DNA from: Piscicola geometra | Taxonomy: Eukaryota > Annelida > Clitellata > Hirudinida > Piscicolidae | Assembly: GCA_943735955.1 (NCBI GenBank) | Contig: OX030960.1 | Location: forward strand, 2,487,402-2,551,401 | DNA length: 64,000 nt | Direction of reading: 5' to 3' | Shown here: piece after piece, positions 56,088 through 64,000 of the stretch | How the letters are laid out: every line of letters starts with the position of its first letter | Numbering within the stretch: the first letter of the stretch is position 1 | Position numbers and translations under genes: made by a program | Notes under the pieces: model-generated | The model's input: only the letters and a program-made list of their open reading frames with translations | Told to the model about the DNA's origin: nothing | Database searches by the model: none

Positions 56088-59000
56088 GTATGTTTGATGT
56101 TTTAATTACTTAATTATTTTGTTTCAAAAATTGCATAGTTTCTAAAATTATATTTCTGCAGTAATATGGAGATTAGAATTATATTTTATTAATCAAGCTG
56201 GTGCAATGCAACATAAAAACTACAACAAATGTTGATGATTCATAAATGAACTTCAAATTAAATATGAATGAGTGCTTCATTTAAAAATCAATCTAATTCC
56301 AACCACTTCAGTTCTACTCTGATGCCCTTCAAGTGGAGTATGAGATTAGTCACACCATTTACAAACTGCAAGTCAGTCTAACTCCCCCAATACCTCGACT
56401 CCACCTCTTTCATACCACCACACACCACATCCAAGCACTCCAGTCATCTATAACAACTCCATTGACACCATCAAACACACACACACAGGCACAAACACAC
56501 ACACCTAACACCACCAGAGCAAACTCAAGAACGACCTTGATCAATCCGATGACATATCACCCAACCTAATTTTTGCTCTTCTGCAGGTTTTTGAACAATA
56601 ACATCATCATCAACATCACATGAACATGATCATCATTACCACCACTTGTTAATCATCATCAAAACCATCTGATCATCATCATCATTACCACAATTTGATC
56701 ATCACCATCATTACCACCAATTGATCATCATCATCATTTATTCCATTTCGTAATCATCATCAACATCATCACCACTTCATCGTCATCATCATCAACATCA
56801 TCACCACTTCATCGTCATCATTTCATAACCATCATCAACACCATCATCATTTCATAACCATCATCAACACCATCACCACTTCATCATCATCAATACCATT
56901 TCACAATCATCATCATCACCACTTAGTCATCATCATCATCACCATCACCAATTCTTCCACCACTGCAACTGCCACAGACCATGACGAAACATTTCCACTC
57001 TTGGAAGACCACCGTGGACAGGCTTGCCTCACAGGTGGCCATTAGTGCACCCTAATTAATTAATTCATTAAATTATAATTGATTGCAGTAGTATTTAATG
57101 TGGTTATGAAATGATTTTTATGATGAGGATGATGATAATTGAGGAGGTGAGTTCCAAAACCTGTTAAGTGCAAATAACGTAAATTCCTACAGACCTATGA
57201 AAATACTCCTACATCTAAATTAACGCCAGTAATCCACAATTTGATTTCTATATTGCAAGAACATATGAAATCATTTTAAGCTATGGATTTGAAATCTCAG
57301 TCTTCATCAAGCACTAAATTCTTAATTTGTAATTGTACTTAACAGGTTTTTGGAGGAACATTCATATATTTCCCATGTTGTGCAAACGGATTTTAAAAAC
57401 GCACGTATATTGTTCATAAAGCATTTTATTTTTAAAAACTAAAATAAATACATTATTAAAATTTTATTAAATTATTTTACAATTACTAACTTTACCTTAG
57501 AAAATTAGAATAAATCAGTTATCATATGAAAGGCCAATAATTAAGGTCTTCCTCATCAAGTGCTTCAAGATTTAGTTGTCTTATCATAACTCTCAATTGA
57601 ACAAAAAACTTTCTGCATGCTTCAATGAAGCATTGCTTCATATCATATACATATACTATATATACTATACAGTATACTATATATACTATACAGTATACTA
57701 TATATACTATACAGTATACTATATATACTATACAGTATACTATATATACTATACAGTATACTATATATACTATACAGTATACTATATATACTATACAGTA
57801 TACTATATATACTATACATTATACTATATATACTATACAGTGTACTTTATTTACTATACAGTATACTATATATACTATACAGTATACTATATATACTATA
57901 CAGTATACTATATATACTATACAGTATACTATATATACTATACAGTATACTATATATATATTATAGGTCGGACATGGATGATTTTTCATTCCCGATCCTG
58001 ACCCGTTTCCGAAATGTTTATTCCCGTTCCGTTCCCGATGGGCCTTCAGAATTTTGATTCCCGTCCCGTTCCCGCACCTCGAATCCCGATCCCAACCCGT
58101 TCTCGATACTTTTTGACTCGGCCCCGAATTTTTTTGTCTTCCTATTAAATTTTGCTGCCGTCTTCACTAGTCCCAAACTTGCTAGTTCTAACATTTCTTA
58201 AAATTTATTCTTTGAAAGTTAGAGAATATTTCTTTTTAAATAATAAAAAAACACGATTCAAATTTCAAATATATATTGAAATGAATGTATTGAAGTTAGT
58301 CATTGTTTCAAAGTAATTCAATCAAGTCTTTATAGCTTTTCACACGGGTTAAACCAACAAGATTTTTAGCTTTCGAATTAGAGGATCTTGGGTCTGAAGT
58401 TAAACGACCACATGTTGACAAATTCCGTTCACAGGAAATTATACTTACAGGTATATTAAACAAAATTAGGCTACTTCTTGTAGTATTGGAAAAATTTTCC
58501 TTTTACTCTTGTAAAATAAAACATCTTTATAATCCTCAATTTTTTTTGGACGTAATTTTGAATATTTTTACAATTCATCCTCTTCTGAATTTTTGTTTTC
58601 GTTCATTATTATTAATTCCTCAATAATGTTAGAAATATGTATTTGACAACATTCTTATTCTCCACAACTGCAAAAATAAAATCATTGGTATAATTTTATA
58701 GTATAAAAATGTTATATTATTTTTTACGTTATAAAAACTAACATAATAGGTCTAAATAACCATCATTTGTTTTCTTACTCAACGGCACTGCAGCTTGGTC
58801 CGGGTGTACAAAATAGAATTAAATTTTCTCTAATGAAAGTCTCGTTATTTATTTCTTTTCTATCCCAAACTCTTGTCTTATTATTCTTTTTTACTTGGGG
58901 ATACAACAGACATGCTACCATATGAATAAGATCAATGGAGATCTTTTCTTTTGTCGAAATGATCAACTGAGCAATCAACTGGAAATAAAAAAATTCAAAT

Positions 59001-62000
59001 TCAAAGTATTTAATAATAAAATAAAAATAATATTACTGACCTGTTTGATTTCATCTGACAAGTTTTCATCATCACACATTTGTTCTGAAAACATGCTGAG
59101 GAAGACTATTAAGCTAATAGGTATGATAACTCAATTTTAGAAAATTTGCACTTAACAGGTTTTGGAACTCACCTCCTCAATTATTATTGTTATTAGTAGT
59201 AATAGCAACTGTTTTTGTTGTAGTAGTAGAAGAAGTAGTAGTAGTAGTCGTAATACAATGGATCCATAAAAAAACTTTTACTAACATTAATAAATCGATA
59301 TTTCATTCCATATACACATTAATTAACTAATACACAAGATGTATATTTAAAATTGGAATTTCCAAATGTACACTCTAATTATATCTTTTCCATCACACAC
59401 ACAAACTCATACACACACACACACACACATACACACACACACACACACAGACATGTACACACACACACGTACACACACACACAGGGCACAGACCTACCAC
59501 GCGTGCACCTGGACGAACAGAACATCAACAATCTCAAGATGATCACCGCTGTTTGCTCCATGAATACTAATGAAGTGAGGTGGTGGTGGTGGCTAATGGT
59601 TGTTGTGTGGTGGTAATGATGGTGTTATAGTGGGGGGGGGGGGTTTGTATAGTGGTGGGGTGGTGTGGTGGTGGTAGTGGTTGTGGGATGGTTGCTGTAT
59701 GGTGGTTGTGGTGGTCGTATGATGGTGATAATGAAGTGCAGTGGTGGTGGTTTCATGGTGGTTGTAAGGTGGTTGTGATTTGATTGTTGTATGGTGGTTG
59801 TATGGTTGTGGTGGTGGTGGTGATTGTGGTTTTTATGGTGGTTTTATTGAGGTAGTGTGGTTTGTAGTTTTATGGTGATGGTAGTGGTGGTGATGGTGGT
59901 TGTAGGAGGGGAGTTGTGTGGGTGTATGATGGTTGTTGTATGGTAGTGGTGGTGGTGGTGGCTGTATAGTGGTTGTCGGGGTTGTATGGTGGTTGTATTG
60001 TGGTTGTATGGGATGATAATTGTGGTTGTATAGTTGTGGTGATGGTAGTGGTTGTATAAAGTTGGTGGTGGTTGTATGGTGTATCAATACCACTACCACA
60101 ATCATCATCATCATCACAGCTGCAAATGACGGAGGGGGAGGAGGTACAGATCATGGACGCGTCGAAGCCTAATTGGCTGAAGGTGAATACAATACAATAC
60201 ACGACAATACAACACTATAATATACAATGAAATACAATAAAATCCAATCCAATAATATTTAATAAAATACAATAAAATCCAATCCAATAATATTTAATAA
60301 AATACAATACAATAAAATACAATACGATACAATATTGTATTTTATTTCTGATACAATACAATTAAATACAATACGATACAATATTGTATTTTATTTCTGA
60401 TACAATACAATAAAATATAAAGGTGAAGAACCTCCAGGGAGAGGAAGGCTTCCTGCCCACCCTCTCCTGCCTCATCCCCACTCCTGATAATGATGCCGTC
60501 ACCACTGTTGAGCGGCTCCAGGTCCTATATTTATTTATTTTATAATTATTTCTATTTGTTATTATTATTATGTTTTTAGTATTGGTCTTATAGTATTTTT
60601 ATTATATTTTATTATTATATCATTATTTTTCATAATTATTTTTCTTATTTTATTATTATTATTATTTTAATTATATTATTTATTTATTTATTTGTTTTTT
60701 ATATATTATTATTTTAATTATATTATTTATTTATTTATTTGTTTTTTATATATTATTTTTTAAATATATTTTCTTTAATTTAATATTTTTATTATTACTA
60801 CTATATTATTTTTATTATTCATTATTATTATTTTATTTTTATTATCATCATATTTTTAATAATAATATTGTCTCTTGTTGCCTTCTAAATACATTTCCAA
60901 AAACAAAAAAAACTATTTCATTAAAGTTTCACATTTAATATAGCAAAACTTTTAAATAAATAAAATTTTAAATAAATAACATGTTAAATAAATAAGGAAA
61001 ATGTTAAATAAATAAAGAAAAGGTTAAATAAATAAGGAAAATGTTAAATAAATAAGGAAAATGTTAAATAAATAAGGAAAATGTTAAATAAATAAGGAAA
61101 ATGTTAAATAAATCAGGAAAATGTTAAATAAATAAGGAAAAGGTTAAATAAATAAGGAAAATGTTAAATAAATCAGGAAAATGTTAAATAAATAAGGAAA
61201 ATGTTAAATAAATAAGAAAAATGTTAAATAAATAAGGAAAATGTTAAATAAATAAGGAAAATGTTAAATAAATAAGGAAAATGTTAAATAAATAAGGAAA
61301 ATGTTAAATAAATAAGGAAAATGTTAAATAAATAAGGAAAATGTTAAATAAATCAGGAAAATGTTAAATAAATAAGGAAAATGTTAAATAAATCAGGATA
61401 ATTTTAAATAAATAAGGAAAATGTTAAATAAATTAAGAAAAAGTTAAATAAATAAGGAAAATGTTAAATAAATAAGAAAAATTTTAAATACATTCAAAAA
61501 ATGTTAAATAAATAAATAACAAAAAAATTTTAATGTTAAATAAATAAATAAAATTGTTTTTTTTAATGTTGAATAAATAAATAAAGTGTTTTTTAATGTT
61601 AAATAAATAAATAAAATGTTTTTTTTAATGTTAAATAAACAAATATAATGGGTTTTTTTTTAATGTTAAATAAACAAATAAAATGTTTTTTTAATGTTAA
61701 ATAAATAAATAAAATGTTTTTTTTAATGTTAAATAAATTTTAAAAATGTAAATAAATAAATAAATCAATGTTCAGGTGCTACTACTGGCCTCATGGACGG
61801 AGTGCATTCGGCAGTTGAGACCAGTCCTCACCACGTCTGCCTGCCTCTCATCCAAGCAAATCCACATGTTGTGGGTGTGTGGAGGAGGTGTTGTGGGTGT
61901 GTGGTGGAGGTGTTGTGGGTGTGTGGAGGAGGTGTTGTGGGGTGGAGGGAGTGGCAGGGGTTGTGGGTGTGTGGAGGAGGTGTTGTGGGGGGGAGGGATG

Positions 62001-63664
62001 TGTTGATGGAGGCGTGGGAGTGGGAGGGGTTGTGGGTGTTGGGTGGAGGTGTTGTGGGGGGGAGGGATGTGTTGATGGAGGGGGGGAGTGGGAGGGGTTC
62101 TGGGTGTTGGGTGGAGAGATGGCTGAGTAAGTGGAGGGATGTGTGGATGGAGGAATGGATGGATGAGTGGGTTTGTGAAAGGATGTGTGGAAGGATGGGC
62201 GCGTGTGTTGAAAGATGGAGGGTCAAGTGGGTGGATGGAGAGAAGGGTGGGTGAATGGAGAGGTTAAATGCAGAGATGGGAGATGAATGAGTGAGTAAAG
62301 ACTAAATGGGCTGGTGAATGGATGAATGGATGGATGGATGAATAAGGAGATGAATGAATGAATGGAGAAATGCATTGATTGATGTTCAATACGTGAACAG
62401 ACTGCGCAAAGCACAACAGCAAAAAACGAAAGAATTTACAAAATGTCTTTAAAAATGCATGAGTCACATAAAAACAGCGACGCATTGCATAGATTCACAC
62501 AACTCAGTGCAAATCTCACGCTCTCAAGACGAGATTAATTGTTTTTTAGTTTAAAAATTACCAACAATAAACGCTATCTCAATTTTAATTCAATGCAACC
62601 ACCACACTCCATATTCATATCGTTTTTGTCAACGCTTCACATTCAAATGCAGTATTAAATAACGAATATCAAAGAGACGCAAATTTTTCTTATAATCACT
62701 TTTGTAGAGGTTTTTCTCATCTAGTTTATTCTCCCATTTTAAAATGTTTTTTTTTTACTGTGACTCACTCTACTCTGATCTCTCAAATCTCTTTAAACTC
62801 ATTCAGTGCTTGCCAATCACTTGAGTCTCCCATTGAGTATGTATCGTCAATCAGTCTCCAAAACAATCTGCACTGTCACCATTGAACATGCAAAAACATC
62901 TCAACTCTCACGATTTACCTAACTACCACTACACGCCTCACTACAACCACTCCACAAATCACAACCACTCCACAAACCACAACCACTCCACAAATCACTC
63001 CTCCTCTTTCAAACCCCCCCCCCCATCACCACTACACATCTTACTCACTCCACTCCCACCCTCTCCCCAGTTGACCTTTTCTTGTGGGAGGTCATTCAGG
63101 CGCAAGGAGAGATTGAACTCACGCCTCAGACGTCTGACCGAGTGTTCCAACAGGTCAAATGTCGCCCTTGACCTCAATAGAGTTCACCGCCATCTCTCCA
63201 AACTCGAGAATGACCTTCTCAACCTTTCGACCTATTGTAGCGAAGGTGCGAGGGAGGGGTGAAGGGTGTCGGATGGGAGGGGGAGGGGGTTGTGGAAGGG
63301 TCAATTATAATGAAGTGGAATAATTCTAATGTTGAATTTTACCTATTATGTTTTAATATTATTGTTATTATTATTAATATTATTTTTGGTATTATTATAA
63401 ATATTATTGTTATTATTATTATATTATGTTATTATAATGACATATTATGTCATTGTTATATTATTTTATCATCTTACTGTTATATTATTATACTATTATA
63501 TTATTATACTATTATATTATTATACTATTATATTATTGTACTATTATATTATTGTATTATTATTATTATTATTATTATGTGATAATTTATTTCTTTAAAC
63601 CACAGACCTGAGCATCATTCTGAGGTCGGTTGAAGGTCTCGACAGGGCTGTGTTGTGCTACCAG
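56026..63664 (+). CDS. Plakin (spectraplakin-like) gene, internal exons of the plakin domain
   Basis: Nine predicted exons: 56026-56087, 56312-56371, 56978-57034, 59485-59574, 60120-60182, 60423-60521, 61776-61874, 63071-63245 and 63606-63664. All have AG before and GT after, and their phases agree from the second exon on (0-0 six times, then 0-1, then 1-0). The encoded chain contains spectrin-repeat-like helices (FYSDALQVEYEISHTIYKLQ), an SH3 domain (ITAVCSMNTNELQMTEGEEV, IMDASKPNWLKVKNLQGEEG, FLPTLSCLIPTPDN) and further helices. The CLIPxPDNDAV ending after the SH3 is a hallmark of plakins such as dystonin, MACF1 and Shot. These cytoskeletal linkers join actin, microtubules and cell junctions, and the plakin domain lies near the N terminus. 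Both ends of the gene lie beyond what I could recognise. About 80 residues expected between the seventh and eighth exons were not found, so an exon may be missed near 62400-63060. Confidence 0.8.
56312..56371 (+). CDS. Plakin exon: spectrin-repeat helix
   Basis: Twenty codons, phase 0 at both ends, CTTCAG before and GTCAGT after. The heptad-like spacing of large hydrophobic residues fits a spectrin-repeat helix. Confidence 0.6.
56600..56960. repeat. (ATC)n/(CAT)n-rich intronic microsatellite
   Basis: Imperfect ATCATCATC tracts broken by ACC and TTCATAACC units, in the intron before the exon at 56978. Confidence 0.85.
56978..57034 (+). CDS. Plakin exon: short helix
   Basis: Nineteen codons (TMTKHFHSWKTTVDRLASQ), phase 0 at both ends. 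The acceptor CCACAG comes after a C-rich tract and the donor is GTGGCC. The Trp followed seven residues later by Leu fits a spectrin-repeat core. Confidence 0.6.
57135..57175. repeat. Left arm of a 41-bp perfect inverted repeat
   Basis: Exact reverse complement of 59144-59184, with the core GAGTTCCAAAACCTGTTAAG. Both arms are in one plakin intron. A shorter related piece, ACTTAACAGGTTTTTGGA, is near 57339. A 21-bp minisatellite and a truncated hAT lie between the arms. Confidence 0.92.
57646..57957. repeat. 21-bp minisatellite (TATACTATATATACTATACAG)n variants
   Basis: About fourteen units, nearly identical, with a few variants (ACATTATAC, CAGTGTACTTTATT) in the middle. The unit is self-complementary in part, so it can form cruciforms. 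It directly abuts the left end of the hAT at 57962. Confidence 0.93.
57962..59086 (-). mobile_element. hAT-family element, truncated copy 5
   Basis: It starts TATAGGTCGGACATGG and carries the CCCGTTCCCG arm, then follows copy 3 (14508-16084) closely until ATTTGTTCT at 59086, where similarity ends abruptly. The other terminus is missing. The worn dimerisation and upstream segments (58978-58775: IDLIHMVACLLYPQ) lie on the minus strand. It sits within a plakin intron. Confidence 0.88.
59144..59184. repeat. Right arm of the 41-bp inverted repeat
   Basis: It pairs exactly with 57135-57175. It begins 57 bases after the truncated edge of the hAT copy, which suggests that the two events are linked. 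Confidence 0.92.
59393..59483. repeat. (CA)n intronic microsatellite
   Basis: CA repeats with ACGT interruptions running up to the splice acceptor of the exon at 59485. Confidence 0.9.
59485..59574 (+). CDS. Plakin exon: start of the SH3 domain
   Basis: Thirty codons, phase 0. The second half (MITAVCSMNTNE) is the first SH3 strand, where other plakins have a KALCDYKQ-like sequence. The first half (LPRVHLDEQNINN) corresponds to the linker after the preceding helix. Donor GAA|GTGAGG. Confidence 0.8.
59577..60085. repeat. GGT/GTT-rich low-complexity intron
   Basis: Long purine-and-T-rich run of GGTGGT and GGTTGTATGGTGG units with a poly-G stretch near 59632. Confidence 0.85.
60120..60182 (+). 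CDS. Plakin exon: SH3 middle
   Basis: Twenty-one codons, phase 0: LQMTEGEEVQIMDASKPNWL then K. It has the acidic RT-loop to n-Src loop pattern and the single Trp of plakin SH3 domains, which usually lack the second Trp of classic SH3 domains. Confidence 0.88.
60185..60420. repeat. ATACA/AATAAA-type intronic repeats
   Basis: Runs of ACAATACAATACA and a directly repeated block GATACAATATTGTATTTTAT at about 60325-60345 and 60375-60395. It resembles the minisatellite at 20876-21130. Confidence 0.75.
60423..60521 (+). CDS. Plakin exon: SH3 end and plakin hallmark
   Basis: Thirty-three codons, phase 0: KNLQGEEGFLPTLSCLIPTP then DNDAVTTVERLQ. The CLIPTP segment corresponds to CFLIPPP of vertebrate plakins. 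The acceptor is AT-rich without a pyrimidine tract; the donor is CAG|GTCCTA. Confidence 0.9.
60530..60960. repeat. AT-rich intron with TTATT repeats
   Basis: TTATTATT and ATTTATTTATTT tracts, including a direct duplication of about 60 bases near 60664-60756. Confidence 0.75.
60961..61765. repeat. 20-bp minisatellite (AATAAGGAAAATGTTAAATA)n and related array
   Basis: About 26 units to 61500 with minor variants (AATCAGG, AAAAGG). It is followed by a derived longer unit built on TTTTTTAATGTTAAATAAAT to 61765. It fills the plakin intron before the exon at 61776. Confidence 0.95.
61776..61874 (+). CDS. Plakin exon: helix after the SH3
   Basis: Thirty-three codons, phase 0 if the donor TGG|GTGTGT is used: VLLLASWTECIRQLRPVLTT then SACLSSKQIHMLW. 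It aligns by position with the helix that follows the SH3 in plakins (a VxxLWHQLHVN-like segment). The exact 3' edge is uncertain because the donor runs into a GTGTGG repeat. Confidence 0.75.
61875..62370. repeat. GTGTGGAGGAGGTGTTGTGG minisatellite and GGATGAAT tract
   Basis: To about 62110, G/T-rich units of 20-60 bases with two long near-identical blocks (TGTTGTGGGGGGGAGGGATG). Then GGATGGATGAATGG-type repeats to 62370. The repeats begin inside the donor region of the exon at 61776. Confidence 0.9.
62371..63070. other. Plakin intron
   Basis: No exon recognised, although protein comparison predicts about 80 further residues somewhere here. 62925-63000 has ACAACCACTCCACAA repeats. Confidence 0.4.
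63071..63245 (+). CDS. Plakin exon: spectrin-repeat helices
   Basis: 58 codons plus one base, phase 0 to 1. The text includes RRKERLNSRLRRLTECSNRS and LNRVHRHLSKLENDLLNLST. The C-rich acceptor CTCTCCCCAG is strong. The order matches the region of plakins after the SH3-bearing repeat. Confidence 0.75.
63300..63600. repeat. (ATT)n-rich intron
   Basis: TATTATTATATTATTATACTATTA tracts fill the intron up to the acceptor at 63605. Confidence 0.85.
63606..63664 (+). CDS. Plakin exon: helix continuation
   Basis: 59 bases, phase 1 to 0; with the G from the previous exon it gives DLSIILRSVEGLDRAVLCYQ and ends CAG|GTGGGG. The clean phase match across this junction is good support for both exons. Confidence 0.75.
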
Positions 63665-63783
63665 GTGGGGTAATTTTAAGTATAAACTCTCTAAATTCAA
63701 ACCAGTATTTCAGTTCAAAAGTATTTTACAATTTTAAAAGTATTTTTTACTCACCACAAATTCATCATCACTGTTGAGCCAAC

Positions 63784-63895
63784 CGTGAGCTACCACATAC
63801 TTAGTGTATATGGTGCGATGTTCCTCAATGCATTTATTGAGGGATATGTACGTCGTGTGGAGTGGCGCCTCTGTTGCGTGCCTTGGCGCAAACTG
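63784..63895 (+). repeat. SINE body fragment, copy 3
   Basis: It matches the tRNA-unrelated part of the SINE (GTGTATATGGTGCGATGTT, GTACGTCGTGTGGAGTGGCG) but lacks the tRNA head. It lies in the last visible plakin intron or just beyond. Confidence 0.75.
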
Positions 63896-64000
63896 ACAAA
63901 CAAACGTCACTCCACCACCACTCCACTACCACTCAATCATCACTCCACTACCCCTCCACCACCACTCAATCATCACTCCACCACCACTCCATCACCATTC
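63896..64000. repeat. ACCACCACTCC-type repeats at the window edge
   Basis: Units of CACCACCACTCCA and ACTCAATCATCACTCC run off the end of the window. Confidence 0.85.

Noticed and set aside
56576..56600. Extra plakin exon after the acceptor TTCTGCAG near 56585
   Set aside because: In the frame required by the flanking exons it meets a stop after four codons, and the exons on either side already join in phase.
57576..58001. Plus-strand frames of repeated YYIYYTV or TIYTIQY
   Set aside because: Products of the 21-bp minisatellite running into a hAT terminus.
59833..60202. His/Pro/Thr-rich minus-strand frames
   Set aside because: Antisense of GGT-rich low-complexity intron sequence.

Overview
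The window is nuclear DNA of an intron-bearing animal, most likely an invertebrate. It holds part of one secreted serpin gene at the left and part of one many-exon plakin (spectraplakin-like) gene at the right. Almost everything between them is AT-rich DNA built from nested transposable elements. There is no bacterial-style gene organisation, no rRNA, no intact tRNA gene and no CRISPR array. The species cannot be named from the sequence alone.

Layout. 1-5 kb: a tRNA-derived SINE, then a three-exon serpin with TATA box, signal peptide and poly(A) signal but one in-frame TGA, then a truncated hAT copy. 5.7-11.7 kb: a remnant of an unclassified element protein, a 23-bp tandem array, a 55-bp inverted-repeat element, and a ZMYM-type hAT transposase split by a complete 1.6-kb hAT insertion. 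11.7-19 kb: a short dispersed element, a Tigger/pogo remnant with its right terminus, a (CA)n tract, a second complete hAT that splits an unrecognised minus-strand coding stretch, and a third hAT transposase remnant. 19.8-30.3 kb: fragments of three LINE types and an internally deleted LINE derivative. 30.3-35.4 kb: an unclassified element protein apparently split by a hAT and by a CR1/L2-type LINE. 35.4-45.4 kb: several partial Penelope-like copies with hammerhead-ribozyme-like cores, mixed with LINE fragments. 46.5-53.7 kb: an RTE-type LINE cut by a SINE, followed by a young L2/CR1-type LINE with a 941-codon uninterrupted reading frame. 54-55.4 kb: element termini, a reverse transcriptase fragment and a perfect 59-bp palindrome. 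56-63.7 kb: nine predicted plakin exons on the plus strand, most in strict phase agreement, that include the plakin SH3 domain. The introns hold minisatellites, a truncated hAT and an inverted repeat.

How the parts relate. The two host genes are unrelated in function: a secreted protease inhibitor and a cytoskeletal linker. The rest is a record of insertion order. Three complete copies of one 1.6-kb hAT family (9755-11379, 14508-16084, 31526-33121) each have perfect 8-bp target duplications, and all three sit inside coding remnants. The L2 LINE sits inside a short dispersed repeat whose uninterrupted copy is at 11724, and the SINE sits inside the RTE-type LINE. The RTE-type LINE also has a short derivative made of its two ends only.
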